Shown one piece after another: positions 1 through 9,288 of a stretch of 64,000 bases of DNA. The position numbers and the translations under genes are program-made. This DNA is from CAYRNY01 sp964425755 (GTDB lineage Bacteria; Chloroflexota; Anaerolineae; Aggregatilineales; Aggregatilineaceae): contig CAYRNY010000001.1 of the NCBI GenBank assembly GCA_964425755.1, positions 62,001 to 126,000 of the forward strand, in the 5' to 3' direction. Positions within the stretch are counted from its first letter, which is position 1; each line of letters opens with the position of its first letter. The notes beneath the pieces were generated by a model. That model ran no database searches. It was not told the origin of the DNA and saw only the letters and a program-made list of their open reading frames with translations.

Positions 1-19
1 TTATGGAGAAACACTACTC

Positions 20-1204
20 ATGACGCTTAACACCACCACACTGCCTTTCGAACTGACCGAAGAGCACGTCATGCTACGCGACGCCGTGCGCGACTTCGCC
101 CAGAAGGAAATCGTCCCGATCGCCGCCGAGTTCGACGCCAGCGGCGAGTTTCCCCTCGAGACGGTGCGCAAGATGGGCGCGATGGGCTTGATGGGCATCG
201 AGACGCCCGAAGCATATGGCGGCGCAGGCATGGATACCGTCGCGTATGTGCTGGCGATGATCGAGATCGCCAAAGCCGACGCCAGCCACAGCACCGTGGT
301 CAGCGTGAATAACAGCCTGGTCAACCAAGGCCTGCTGACCTTCGGCACCGAAGAGCAAAAGCAGAAGTATCTCGTACCGATCGCGTCCGGCGAGAAGATC
401 GGCGCGTACTCGCTCACCGAGCCGGACAGCGGCAGCGACGCCGCGACGATGCGCTCGCGCGCGGTGCTCAACGACGCGGGCACGCATTACATCATCAACG
501 GGCGCAAAAGCTGGGTCACGTCCGGGCCGGTCGCGGATACCGTGATCCTCTTCACGATGACCGAACCGGAAAAAGGGCACCACGGCATCACCGCGTTTAT
601 CATCGACGCGGACGCACCCGGCTTTGAGCGCGGCAAAGTCGAGCCGAAGCTCGGCATCCGCGCCAGCGCGACCAGCGAGCTGCTGTTTCACGATTACGCC
701 TGCCCGGTCGAGAACGTGCTGGGCGAGCCGGGCCAGGGCTTTAAGATCGCCATGACGCTGCTCGACGCGGGGCGCATCGGGATCGCAGCGCAGGCGGTCG
801 GGATCGCAGAAGCGGCGTACGAAGCGGCGGTGCGCTACGCGCGCGAGCGCGAGGCGTTCGGCCAGCCGCTCGGCGCGTTCCAGATGATCCAGCAAAAGAT
901 CGCGGACATGAAAACGCGCCTCGAAGCCGCGCGCCTGCTGACGTTTAACGCGGCGTTGGCGAAGATGCGCACCAAAGAGACCGGCGCGCGTTACACCACC
1001 GAAGCGAGTATCGCCAAGCTCTTTGCCAGCGAAGCCGCGATGTACATCGCGCACCAGTCTGTACAAATTCACGGTGGGATGGGGTATAGTAAGGAACTGC
1101 CCGTCGAACGGTATTTTCGTGACGCCAAGATCACCGAGATTTACGAGGGCACGAGCGAGATTCAACGCATCGTGATCGCGCGGAACGAACTAGGCGTGCG
1201 CTGA
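20..1204 (+). CDS. acyl-CoA dehydrogenase
   Basis: 394-residue FAD-dependent acyl-CoA dehydrogenase that would catalyse alpha,beta-desaturation of acyl-CoA thioesters and pass electrons to ETF. The whole family is covered: an N-terminal helical domain, a middle beta domain with the YSLTEPDSGSDA flavin-binding signature near residues 131-142, and a C-terminal helical domain. The C-terminal YEGTSEIQR motif contains the Glu that acts as catalytic base in the short/branched-chain and butyryl-CoA group. Length is normal (about 380-400). ATG follows a GGAG 12 bases upstream. The substrate cannot be read from sequence; a short-chain enzyme is the best guess. The epimerase at 3.05 kb suggests a propionate/branched-chain context, which is inference. 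Confidence 0.93.
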   Translation: MTLNTTTLPFELTEEHVMLRDAVRDFAQKEIVPIAAEFDASGEFPLETVRKMGAMGLMGIETPEAYGGAGMDTVAYVLAMIEIAKADASHSTVVSVNNSLVNQGLLTFGTEEQKQKYLVPIASGEKIGAYSLTEPDSGSDAATMRSRAVLNDAGTHYIINGRKSWVTSGPVADTVILFTMTEPEKGHHGITAFIIDADAPGFERGKVEPKLGIRASATSELLFHDYACPVENVLGEPGQGFKIAMTLLDAGRIGIAAQAVGIAEAAYEAAVRYAREREAFGQPLGAFQMIQQKIADMKTRLEAARLLTFNAALAKMRTKETGARYTTEASIAKLFASEAAMYIAHQSVQIHGGMGYSKELPVERYFRDAKITEIYEGTSEIQRIVIARNELGVR

Positions 1205-1285
1205 TGCGCGGGACGTGCTGCGGTCCGCCAAAGACGGGGCCGGACGTCCGCGCGCCACAAATGGTAACAGCAAGGAGCAGATGTG

Positions 1286-3046
1286 ATGAGTGATGAGGAT
1301 ATCCGGCGCGCGAAAGACGCGTCCGGTAAAGACAAAACGACGGTAACGGGCGTGGAAAGACCCGGCACGGACTCCGAGCAGCCCGCCACGCCCCTGGATA
1401 GCGTCGTGTCGGCGCTGCGCGACATCCCCCGCCTGCGCTCGATCGAAGAGGAAGCGCCGGGCAAAGCGAGCTTCCGCCCGCCGCCCCCCACCGTCAGCCG
1501 GATCAGCGGGCTGACGCAGGGCTGCGGCAGCTTGATGCTGACGGTCATGGCCGTGATCATGCTGCTGTCGGCCTTTAGCTACGGGTTTTACCTGTGGGGA
1601 CCGGCGCTGTTGCTGGTTGGGGGTCTTGTGCTGGTTGTCGGCACGATCGGCGTGTGGCGCGGCAACCGCGTGCCGGTGCTCGTCTCGATCGCGATCCTGG
1701 TCCCCGTGCTGGTGATCGGCTACTACTGGGAGTCGTTTATCGGCATAGCGGGCCGCCTGACACCGCTGGGCGGCGTGGGCATGCTGGTCGGCCCGGCGGC
1801 GGGGCTGGTCACGATGGTGCTGATCGGGGCGCTGGTCGCCCACCTGATCAGCCTGGTGTACTGGCGGCGGTTGTTCCCCTCGACCACGCGCGGGATCATG
1901 CTCTGGACGTTCGGCACGCTGGGCCTGGTCGCCGTCGCCGTGGTGCTGCACTTCACGCAGCAAGACCAACGCGACGCCTGGATCAGCGAGAACCTCGACG
2001 CGTGGCGCGCGGAAGCCGCGACCGACACGCTCGACCTCGGCTCCAGCCTGAACATCACGCTGGGCTACACGTTTTCCACCGTCGAAGAGGATGACAAAGA
2101 CTATCTCGACGTGCACCTGGCCGAGCTGAACGCAGCGATCGAAGCGAATGCTGACATCGTGCGGCTGAACGCCAACGGCGACATCCTGCTCGAAGCACGC
2201 GAACCGCGCCTGTTCAACGATGAGGACAGCGAAGCAGGGCTGCAAACCGCGCTCGCACGTGTCGAACGCCAGCAGGCCGTCGAAACGTCGTTCATGGAAG
2301 CCGTGCTCCAATCCGGGCTGGACCTGATGCTTGTGGACTACCAGTACTCGCCGTACCTGCTGGTCACGTCGTATCAGAATGACAACGAAAGGCTGCCCTG
2401 GACCGAGTTCACCGCGATCCAGGAGCACCGCGTGCGGCACTACGCGTCGCTCTACCAACCCGCCTATTACGAAATCCTCAACGAGCCGAGCCAGTACGCC
2501 GAGTTCAGCGCCGTGGCCGAGCCGGAAGGTGAGACCCTGGTCGACGCGTGGATCGCGCAAGCGGTGCGGCTGAGCGAGGCCGTGCAGGAAGAAAGCCCCG
2601 GCACCCGCGTGGGCGTATCGCTGGGGCTGCAGCAGGAGCTTGACGAACAGCTCTACGTGCGCCTGCTGGAGCTGGACGCGATCGACTTCATCGGGTTCCG
2701 GCTGTTCCAACCGGCGGCGTTCGAGGTGTTGGAAGACATGTTCGCGGAGTTCGGGCATCCCGCCGACTACGGCAAGGACATCTTGATCATGGAGACGTGG
2801 TTCGGGGCGTGTCTCGCGCCGCAGCGCAGCCAGGAACTCGATGCCAAGTGGCTCGAGATGACGGCGGCCTTCGCCGCGAAGGAACGCATGCAGGCCGTGC
2901 TCGCCAGCGATTTCGGCTGCTTCGTCACCGAAGGCGGCACGCGCACGGCGACCGACCCCGAACTCGACGAGCGCACCCAGGTATGGCAGGCGTGGGCCGA
3001 CCTGATCGCCGCGTGGAACGGCAGCGGCAACGCGGAGCAAGACTGA
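1286..3046 (+). CDS. multi-spanning membrane protein with extracytoplasmic GH-A-like TIM-barrel domain
   Basis: About 586 residues. Residues 1-75 are hydrophilic and look disordered. About 80-220 hold four or five hydrophobic segments. From about 230 on there is a soluble domain. That domain contains YEILNEP (Glu near residue 401) and, about 100 residues later, ILIMETWFG (Glu near 503). The spacing and flanking hydrophobic strands resemble the acid/base (NEP) and nucleophile Glu of clan GH-A glycosidases. I cannot assign a GH family, and the domain could be a non-catalytic relative. ATG at 1286 lies 8 bases after AAGGAG; the in-frame GTG at 1283 is only 5 bases after it. The next gene starts 7 bases after the stop, so the two are probably cotranscribed. 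Confidence 0.72.
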   Translation: MSDEDIRRAKDASGKDKTTVTGVERPGTDSEQPATPLDSVVSALRDIPRLRSIEEEAPGKASFRPPPPTVSRISGLTQGCGSLMLTVMAVIMLLSAFSYGFYLWGPALLLVGGLVLVVGTIGVWRGNRVPVLVSIAILVPVLVIGYYWESFIGIAGRLTPLGGVGMLVGPAAGLVTMVLIGALVAHLISLVYWRRLFPSTTRGIMLWTFGTLGLVAVAVVLHFTQQDQRDAWISENLDAWRAEAATDTLDLGSSLNITLGYTFSTVEEDDKDYLDVHLAELNAAIEANADIVRLNANGDILLEAREPRLFNDEDSEAGLQTALARVERQQAVETSFMEAVLQSGLDLMLVDYQYSPYLLVTSYQNDNERLPWTEFTAIQEHRVRHYASLYQPAYYEILNEPSQYAEFSAVAEPEGETLVDAWIAQAVRLSEAVQEESPGTRVGVSLGLQQELDEQLYVRLLELDAIDFIGFRLFQPAAFEVLEDMFAEFGHPADYGKDILIMETWFGACLAPQRSQELDAKWLEMTAAFAAKERMQAVLASDFGCFVTEGGTRTATDPELDERTQVWQAWADLIAAWNGSGNAEQD

Positions 3047-3053
3047 GGACGTT

Positions 3054-3461
3054 ATGATCAAACGCATCGACCATGTGGCGATTGTGGTGGAAGACTTAGA
3101 GGCGGCGCTCGGCTTCTGGCGCGACGCGCTGGGCCTGCCGCTGGAGAAGACCGAAGCCAACCCCGGCGAGAACGTCAACATCGGGTTCCTGCCGCTGGGC
3201 GACAGCGAGATCGAACTGCTGGAGCCGACCGACCCCGACAGCGGGATCGGCAAGTACCTCGCCAAGCGCGGGGCGGGGATGCACCACGTCTGCGTGGAAG
3301 TGGACGACATCACCGCGACGATCCGGCGGCTGACCGCGCACGGCGCGGAGATGATCAACGCCGCGCCGCGCACGCGCGAGGACGGCACGCGCTACGCCTT
3401 CGTGCACCCCAAGAGCGCGTCCGGCGTGCTGGTGGAGCTGTACGAAAAGCCATCCGGCTAG
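3054..3461 (+). CDS. mce: methylmalonyl-CoA epimerase
   Basis: 135-residue vicinal-oxygen-chelate (glyoxalase-fold) protein that would interconvert (R)- and (S)-methylmalonyl-CoA. The first half opens with IDHVAIVVEDLEAALGFW, which supplies the first metal-ligand His. GAGMHHVCVEVDDI in the middle and VLVELYE at the end supply the further ligands (His, Glu). Length and motif order fit the family. It sits 7 bases after the preceding gene, with GAGGA before ATG. The methylmalonyl-CoA mutase large subunit lies 12 kb downstream on the other strand, so both halves of this pathway are in the window. Confidence 0.92.
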   Translation: MIKRIDHVAIVVEDLEAALGFWRDALGLPLEKTEANPGENVNIGFLPLGDSEIELLEPTDPDSGIGKYLAKRGAGMHHVCVEVDDITATIRRLTAHGAEMINAAPRTREDGTRYAFVHPKSASGVLVELYEKPSG

Positions 3462-3493
3462 CGGCGGCACGTCCAAACGCAGCGATATCACAC

Positions 3494-3515
3494 AGCGCCC
3501 CAGGTTCGGGGCGCT
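3494..3515 (+). terminator. intrinsic terminator-like hairpin after mce
   Basis: AGCGCCCC and GGGGCGCT form an 8-bp stem with a 6-base loop, followed by the T-rich TTGTTG. It lies 33 bases past the mce stop and before the convergent gene. Confidence 0.7.
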
Positions 3516-3537
3516 TGTTGATCGCCGTTCACGTCCC

Positions 3538-4806
3538 TCACCGCGTGCCGCGCACGGGCCGCGCCGCGAGGCCCCACACGTCATCGAGGATATCGGACGG
3601 CTCGCCCTCGCCCGTCGCGTCGATGCGCCACAGGTGCGTGGCGGGCCACAGCGGTGCCAGCGCCGGGTCGGTCGGGCTGGAGCCGGGCGGCACCTGCCGC
3701 GCGTTGAGCCGCTCCACCAGCACCGCGTTCGGATCGACCACCGTCGCGAAGACGTAACGGTCGGTGGCCGCCAACGACGACACGCCGAACACGTCGCGCC
3801 GGTAGGCCAGCTCGCGGATCACGCTGGTGACGAGGTTCAGCCGGTAGACGATCACGTCGGCGCTGCGCAGGTCGGCGGGGAACGCGGTGTCGGTCGTCAG
3901 TTCCAGCGGGTTGCTGGCGGGCTGCCGCGCGACGATGTACAGGTACGTGTCGTCCGGCGACCACGCCAGGCGCTCGATCGTGCCGAGGCCACCCGCGATC
4001 TCAATCACGTAATCGCGCGTGCCCCCCGTGAGCAGGTCGTACACGCGGATCGTGCCGCCCGTCGTGGGGCCGGCAAGGTGCGTGCGCGTCAGGTTCAGCG
4101 CCGCCGCGCCGGGGACAAACTCCGGGTCGTAGACCGCGAAGTCACCCGTATTCACGTCGAAGATGCCCAGTCCCGGCGCGGGGAAACAGCACGTGCCGAA
4201 GATGTTCGCGCCGTAGGTCGGCCAGAGATGTGGGCGTCCGGGGCCGAGCAGACCGCCATCCCGCGCATACCGCGCCGCCGCAAATGTGACCTCCGCCACC
4301 GCCGACGCCGGGTCGTAGCGCCCGAAATACCCCGCCAGCCGCCCGGTCCCGCCGACCTCGTCGACGGCGATCGCGCGGAACGGGAACGACACGCGCTCGC
4401 CTTCGCTCTCGTCGACGTCTTCGACCGGCTGCGGCGACACGGTCTCCAGGTAATACAGCGTGTTCTCGTCCTGGCTGATCGCCAGCGTGCGCCCGTAGCC
4501 CGTCGCGATGCGCACGGACGCGCCCCCCGCCGCCCCGGTCGCGAACAGCCCATCAGCCCGCGCGGTATACAGCTTCTTGGCGTCCGGGGACCAGAACAGC
4601 CGCGCGCCCTGCCCCTCGCCAAAGCTGGGGCCCGGCTGGACCAGCGGGTTACCTTCCGCATCCGCCAGCGCGACCGTGCCCCGCCACACATACGCCAGCG
4701 CGACCTGCGCCGGGTCGCTCTGCGCGTGCGACATCACGGGGGCCGCCCCCATTACAGCCAGGACGATCACCACCAGCAACAATATGACGGCAAGCTTCGT
4801 TTTCAT
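3538..4806 (-). CDS. secreted beta-propeller-like protein of unknown function
   Basis: About 422 residues from ATG at 4806, preceded by AAAGGA. An upstream in-frame ATG at 4845 lacks a good ribosome site and would put charged residues before the signal sequence. The N-terminus (MKTKLAVILLLV...) is a signal peptide ending near MSHAQS. The body has repeated blades of the type LFWSPDAKKLY and LAWSPDDTYLY, typical of WD40/TolB-like propellers in Chloroflexota extracytoplasmic proteins. No catalytic motif is visible. It is convergent with mce and divergent from the next gene. Confidence 0.7.
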   Translation of the reverse strand: MKTKLAVILLLVVIVLAVMGAAPVMSHAQSDPAQVALAYVWRGTVALADAEGNPLVQPGPSFGEGQGARLFWSPDAKKLYTARADGLFATGAAGGASVRIATGYGRTLAISQDENTLYYLETVSPQPVEDVDESEGERVSFPFRAIAVDEVGGTGRLAGYFGRYDPASAVAEVTFAAARYARDGGLLGPGRPHLWPTYGANIFGTCCFPAPGLGIFDVNTGDFAVYDPEFVPGAAALNLTRTHLAGPTTGGTIRVYDLLTGGTRDYVIEIAGGLGTIERLAWSPDDTYLYIVARQPASNPLELTTDTAFPADLRSADVIVYRLNLVTSVIRELAYRRDVFGVSSLAATDRYVFATVVDPNAVLVERLNARQVPPGSSPTDPALAPLWPATHLWRIDATGEGEPSDILDDVWGLAARPVRGTR

Positions 4807-4927
4807 ACGTAATCCTTTGCTGCAGAGAATCTTAATCGCCAGCATAGGTCTTGCACCCTGAGTCTACCGCGCCCCGCACGCGCGGCAAGGGTACCGCGAT
4901 AACGGGCATCCCCGTACATCGAGTTGC

Positions 4928-4955
4928 CTGACACGGCCTGGAATCGCGCTATAAT
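4928..4955 (+). promoter_or_regulatory. sigma70-type promoter for the secreted protein at 5.0 kb
   Basis: CTGACA (4928-4933), a 16-base spacer and a perfect TATAAT (4950-4955), about 40 bases before the start codon at 4998. Confidence 0.6.
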
Positions 4956-4997
4956 TACAGGCGCGACTTAGCGTACATAATTGGAGGAGTGTCTCCC

Positions 4998-6227
4998 ATG
5001 CTCAAAAAACTTGGTTTGCTGGTGCTCGTGCTCAGCCTGATGCCGCTCGCGCTGCCGGTCGCCGCGCAGGATGGCGAAGGCGCGGCCTGCCTGTCCGAGA
5101 CGGACATGGCGTTCTTGCAGGATTACGGTTACGTTTTCGCGGACGGCGTGACGCAGGATGATTTCGTCACCACGCTGAGCGGCATCACCGGCAGCGTGGA
5201 GGTCCCCGCCGGGGTTGACGCGGAAGGCTTCCCGGCGCTCGAAGCCGTGCTCGTGACCGCGTACTACGTCAACGTCGATGAACTCGGCTACACCTACCCT
5301 GAGGACAAGCTCGCCGCCACGCTCGAAGGCTGGGACGCGGGCGACCTGGCAACGGAACGGCAGTACGAACTCGCCGCCGCGATCGACACCGGCCTGCTCG
5401 ACGCGACCTGCCAGGGCCTCGACCTGCAGGCGGAAGCCAGCGCGGAGCTTGCGAACTACCTCGTCTACAAGGCGCTGATCTTCACCGGGCAGTACAAACA
5501 CTATCTGGGCTACGCCAGCGACGCGGACATCTACAACAGGATTCACTTTACCTGGAACTCGTTCGACCAGGTCTTGATGCCCGAATTCCAGGTGCCCGCG
5601 AACGAACTGGTCAAACAGGGCGTGATCACCGGCTACAACGTCAAGCGGATCGACCTCAACGCGCGCTTTGACCCGGACCTGACGATCATTTACGGGCACA
5701 GCGATATCGCGCACGCGATCCAGTTGATCGGCCTGCTGCGCAGCGAGGATATGGACGCCAAAATCCTGCTTGAGCCGAAGACCTCGGCCTTCCTCTACCT
5801 CGCGGAATGGGGCGAGCCGACGCCGAGCCCTGAGTTCCAGGTCGAGCCGCTGGAAGATGGCAACTACATCGTCTACGCCAAAGAGTACGACCTGGCGTTC
5901 GAGTTCGAAGACACGGACGACATGCTGCGCTTCGACGCGGTGATCAAAGCCTATGCCAAGAAGAACGAGCAGGACCAGCCGGGCCTGATCATCGGGTCAT
6001 GGTGGCAGCCGCTCTACAGCGCCCGCGTGCCCGTCGAGGACTACGTCGCGGTGAAGAACAACATCGCCTACGGGGACGACGTGTACATCCAGTCGTTCTC
6101 GCTGATCGAGAACTCCGAGCAGATCGCGGCAGAGTTCGCCGCCGCGTACCCCGAAGCCGACGTGCAGGTCGTGGACCTGTGGGTGAACGAGGCGTTCCAC
6201 AACTACCTGCTGGGCGAAGCGCAATAA
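4998..6227 (+). CDS. secreted protein of unknown function
   Basis: About 409 residues. ATG at 4998 lies 8 bases after GGAGGAG, a near-perfect ribosome site; the in-frame GTG at 4989 overlaps that site and is rejected. The N-terminus MLKKLGLLVLVLSLMPLAL is a signal peptide with a likely cleavage after PVAAQ. The mature protein is acidic, with no membrane span and no motif I recognise. A Tyr/Phe-rich middle (ILLEPKTSAFLYLAEW, about 258-273) and two Cys near the N-terminal end are the only notable features. It is a single-gene transcript with its own promoter and terminator. Confidence 0.75.
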   Translation: MLKKLGLLVLVLSLMPLALPVAAQDGEGAACLSETDMAFLQDYGYVFADGVTQDDFVTTLSGITGSVEVPAGVDAEGFPALEAVLVTAYYVNVDELGYTYPEDKLAATLEGWDAGDLATERQYELAAAIDTGLLDATCQGLDLQAEASAELANYLVYKALIFTGQYKHYLGYASDADIYNRIHFTWNSFDQVLMPEFQVPANELVKQGVITGYNVKRIDLNARFDPDLTIIYGHSDIAHAIQLIGLLRSEDMDAKILLEPKTSAFLYLAEWGEPTPSPEFQVEPLEDGNYIVYAKEYDLAFEFEDTDDMLRFDAVIKAYAKKNEQDQPGLIIGSWWQPLYSARVPVEDYVAVKNNIAYGDDVYIQSFSLIENSEQIAAEFAAAYPEADVQVVDLWVNEAFHNYLLGEAQ

Positions 6228-6266
6228 GCGCCGTTCCGGGAACGCAAGACCCCGCAGCACAAAAAT

Positions 6267-6290
6267 CAGGCGCTCCACGTGGAGCGCCTG
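6267..6290. terminator. bidirectional terminator between convergent genes
   Basis: A perfect 10-bp stem, CAGGCGCTCC / GGAGCGCCTG, with an ACGT loop. It has A-rich sequence on its left and GTTTTCTT on its right, so it can serve the secreted-protein gene (+) and pnp (-). Confidence 0.75.
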
Positions 6291-6319
6291 GTCCGTTTTC
6301 TTCATGGGTTGCGCGGGGG

Positions 6320-8572
6320 TTAGTTGCGGTTGCGACCGCCGCGACCACCGCTGCCCCGGCGGCTGCCGCCGCGACCCCGGCTGCCACGCCGCCCACCGCC
6401 GCCGCTGCCGATGCGCGAGTCCTTCGAGCGCGCTTCTTCCAGCGTCCAGCCTTCCAGCACGGCCTGCCGGCTCAGGCGGACTTTGCCCTCGCGGTCGATA
6501 TCCGTGATCATGACCATGATCTCGTCACCGACGGACACTTCGTCCGACGTATGGTTGACGTAGTGGTCGGTGAGCTGGCTCAGCGGCACCAGGCCATCCT
6601 TGCCGGGCAGGATTTCCACGAACGCGCCGTAATTCTCCACGCGCGTGACCCTGCCGGTGTAGATGCGGCCCAACTCCGGCTCTTCGACCAGCGCCAGGAT
6701 CATGTCGCGGGCGCGATCCGCGCTCGGACCGTCCACGCTGGCGATGAAGACCGTCCCGTCCTCGTTGATGTCGATCTTGGTGTCGGTTTTTTCCTGGATC
6801 GAGCGGATGGTCTTGCCGCCCGGCCCGATCACCGCGCCGATCTTCTCCGGGTTGATGCGCACCGTCTCGATGCGCGGCGCGTACGGGCTGAGCTGCTCGC
6901 GCGGCTCGGCGATCGTCTCGCGCATCGCGTCCAGGATCTTCAAGCGAGCGTCGCGCGCCTGGGCCAGCGCCTGGCGCATGACATCATCGCTGACGCCCTT
7001 GATCTTGATGTCCATCTGCAGCGCGGTGATGCCTTCCGCCGTTCCCGCGACCTTAAAGTCCATGTCGCCCAGGTGATCTTCCATGCCCTGGATGTCGGTC
7101 AAGACGGCGGTCTTGTCGCCCTCTTTGATCAACCCCATCGCGATGCCCGCCACCGGGCGCTTGAGCGGCACGCCGGACGCCATCAGCGCCAGCGTCGAAC
7201 CGCACACGCTCGCCATGCTGGTCGAGCCGTTGGACGACATGACCTCGCTCACCACGCGCAGCGTGTACGGGAACTCGTCTTCCGGCGGGATCATCGGCAA
7301 CAGCGCCGTTTCCGCCAGCGCGCCATGCCCGATCTCGCGGCGCTTTGGCCCGCGCAGGAACCAGGTCTCGCCCGTGCTGTAGGGCGGGAAGTTGTAGTGA
7401 TGCAGGTAACGCTTGGTGTCCTCAGGATACAGCCCATCCAGCGGCTGGCTGTCGCGCGGGGTGCCGAGCGTCGCGATGCTGAGCACCTGCGTCTCGCCGC
7501 GCCGGAACAGCCCCGAGCCGTGCACGCGCGGCACGACATCCACTTCTGCCACCAGCGGGCGAATCGTCGTGTAGTCGCGCCCATCGGGGCGCACGCCCTC
7601 GTGCAGAATCCGGTGCCGGATCACCCGCTTGAGCACGTCGTTGATCGTGTCGCGAATGTCTTTCAGGCTGACCGGCACGCCGCCTTCCGGCACGACCTGC
7701 GCTTCGTACTCGGCCAGCACGCGCTCGCGCAGTTCGTCCACGGCCTCGCGCATCGCGTGGCGGTCGGTATGCGTCGCGACGATCTGCTCGATCTCGTCCT
7801 TGATCTTGGCTTCGACCTCGGCCACGAGCGATGCGTCGGGCGGGGTCGTGTCGTATTCGCGCTTCGGCTTGCCGATGTCGGCGCGCATCTGCTCCTGCAG
7901 GTCGATCAACGGCTGCATCGCCTCGTGGGCGTAGCGCAGCGCCTTAACCATCGTCTCTTCGTCGACCTCGTTGGCCCCGGCCTCGACCATGATGACCGCG
8001 TCGCTGGTCCCGGCAACGCGCAGGTCGAGCAGGCTGTCTTCCATCTGCGAGATCGTCGGGTTGGCGATGAACTCACCGTCGATCATCCCCACCCGCACGG
8101 CACCAATCGGACCCCCCCAGGGGATATCCGAGATGTGCAGCGCGGCGCTGGCCGCGACGATCGACAGGATATCGGCGTGATGTTCCTGGTCGTGCGACAG
8201 CGGCATGACGATCACCTGCACCTCGTTGCGCATGTCCTTCGGGAACAACGGGCGCAGCGGGCGATCCGTGACGCGGGCGATCAAAATGCTCGCGGCAGAG
8301 GGCCGCCCCTCGCGGCGCATGAAACTGCCGGGGATACGCCCGGCGGCGTACAGGCGCTCTTCGTAGTCCACGCTCAGCGGGAAAAAGTCGATCCCTTCGC
8401 GGGGATGCGCGCTCATCGTCGCGGATGCGAAGACCAGCGTATCGCTGAGGCGCACAGTCACGGCACCGCCGGCCTGTTCGGCCAGCTTGCCGCTTTCAAT
8501 GATGAATTCGTCCTGGCCGACCGTCGCGCTGTAGTGGCGATTGGCCAGCATGTGATTGGTATTGTTATTCAC
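6320..8572 (-). CDS. pnp: polyribonucleotide nucleotidyltransferase (PNPase)
   Basis: 750-residue phosphorolytic 3'-5' exoribonuclease of RNA turnover. Domain order is canonical: first RNase PH domain (about 15-145), helical linker, second RNase PH domain (about 320-470), KH domain with VIGPGGKTIRSIQ (about 570-625) and S1 domain (about 634-700). The last 30 residues are a Gly/Arg-rich RGG-like tail (GSGGGGRRGSRGRGG), which is not universal in PNPases and may add RNA affinity. The start is GTG at 8572 with GGAGGA very close upstream; ATG at 8551 is an alternative. It lies downstream of rpsO, the conserved bacterial order. Confidence 0.97.
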   Translation of the reverse strand: MNNNTNHMLANRHYSATVGQDEFIIESGKLAEQAGGAVTVRLSDTLVFASATMSAHPREGIDFFPLSVDYEERLYAAGRIPGSFMRREGRPSAASILIARVTDRPLRPLFPKDMRNEVQVIVMPLSHDQEHHADILSIVAASAALHISDIPWGGPIGAVRVGMIDGEFIANPTISQMEDSLLDLRVAGTSDAVIMVEAGANEVDEETMVKALRYAHEAMQPLIDLQEQMRADIGKPKREYDTTPPDASLVAEVEAKIKDEIEQIVATHTDRHAMREAVDELRERVLAEYEAQVVPEGGVPVSLKDIRDTINDVLKRVIRHRILHEGVRPDGRDYTTIRPLVAEVDVVPRVHGSGLFRRGETQVLSIATLGTPRDSQPLDGLYPEDTKRYLHHYNFPPYSTGETWFLRGPKRREIGHGALAETALLPMIPPEDEFPYTLRVVSEVMSSNGSTSMASVCGSTLALMASGVPLKRPVAGIAMGLIKEGDKTAVLTDIQGMEDHLGDMDFKVAGTAEGITALQMDIKIKGVSDDVMRQALAQARDARLKILDAMRETIAEPREQLSPYAPRIETVRINPEKIGAVIGPGGKTIRSIQEKTDTKIDINEDGTVFIASVDGPSADRARDMILALVEEPELGRIYTGRVTRVENYGAFVEILPGKDGLVPLSQLTDHYVNHTSDEVSVGDEIMVMITDIDREGKVRLSRQAVLEGWTLEEARSKDSRIGSGGGGRRGSRGRGGSRRGSGGRGGRNRN

Positions 8573-8911
8573 GGTTCCTCCGTATAAACATACACGCGCC
8601 CGGAGGTCAGGGACTGGAACGTGGTGTCAAAGTCGGCGGTAACACGCTGCCCACCTTGCACTTGACCTCATGTTCCAATTCCTGCCGCTCCGGGCGTCCG
8701 AACGTTCTAAATGCAGGGGCGTGCCATGCGTCCCCGCTACGTATAGATAATAAAGCACATCCGGCTTTTGCGCAAAGGCGCGAACCGGCAGGCCGAGTCC
8801 GCGTCCAGATCGAGACGCGCCGTAAAGGTGCGGCGAACCCGCGCGCTTGACGGCAAAACAGCCCACCCGGAACGCAAAACACGCCAACCGGCTCGCACCC
8901 GGCCTGCCGGC
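8573..8911 (-). other. rpsO-pnp intergenic region, no gene seen
   Basis: About 340 bases with no credible ORF. A short AT-rich patch near 8745-8757 stands out from the GC-rich surroundings and could hold a pnp promoter, but I cannot match a -35 box. Pnp leaders in other bacteria carry RNase III sites for autoregulation; no long stem is obvious here. Confidence 0.4.
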
Positions 8912-8912
8912 T
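8886..8912 (-). terminator. weak terminator-like stem at the end of rpsO
   Basis: AGCCGGC and GCCGGTT can pair as a 7-bp stem including one G-U, followed by GGCGTGTTTTG on the minus strand. It overlaps the rpsO stop region. It could attenuate readthrough into pnp rather than stop it. Confidence 0.35.
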
Positions 8913-9181
8913 CAGCGGCGCAGTCCCAGTTCCTGGATGATCTCGCGGTAACGATTCACATCCTTACGGCTGAGGTATTTCAGGTGGCGGCGACGCTGGC
9001 CGACCAGCTTCAGCAAACCGCGCCGGCTGTGCTCGTCGTGGCTGTGTACTTTCAGGTGCTCGGTCAACTGCAGGATCCGTTCGGTCAGCAGCGCGATCTG
9101 CACCTCCGGCGACCCGGTGTCGTCTTCATGACGCCCGAAGGTCTGGATGATTTCGTCTTTTTTCTCTCTGGGGATACCCAT
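8912..9181 (-). CDS. rpsO: 30S ribosomal protein S15
   Basis: 89 residues, the exact usual length. It contains the family signatures DTGSPEVQIALLTERI (about 21-36) and HSRRGLLKLVGQRRRHLKYL (about 51-70), which contact 16S rRNA helices 20 and 22. S15 is a primary binder of the central 16S domain. It is first in an rpsO-pnp unit. Confidence 0.98.
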   Translation of the reverse strand: MGIPREKKDEIIQTFGRHEDDTGSPEVQIALLTERILQLTEHLKVHSHDEHSRRGLLKLVGQRRRHLKYLSRKDVNRYREIIQELGLRR

Positions 9182-9254
9182 AGCTGCGTCCTTTTCCTTC
9201 CCTGTCGCCAGGCGGCCCGGACGTAGGGGCCACCGGCCAGTAAACGGACAATAC

Positions 9255-9288
9255 GGTTTCAGAACAACCCGAAACCACCCGCATTATA
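9255..9288 (-). promoter_or_regulatory. rpsO -10 box and leader hairpin
   Basis: TATAAT reads on the minus strand at 9288-9283, but no good -35 is seen. It is followed in the leader by a hairpin GGTTTC / GAAACC (9276-9255). S15 represses its own mRNA through leader structures in several bacteria, so this stem is a candidate site; that is inference. Confidence 0.4.

Noticed and set aside
1190..3388. 732-codon open frame on the minus strand across the first membrane protein and mce
   Set aside because: Shadow of two supported genes; low-complexity His/Gln/Arg content.
5999..8587. 862-codon open frame opposite pnp
   Set aside because: Antisense to a certain pnp gene; composition is typical of a third-position-GC shadow.
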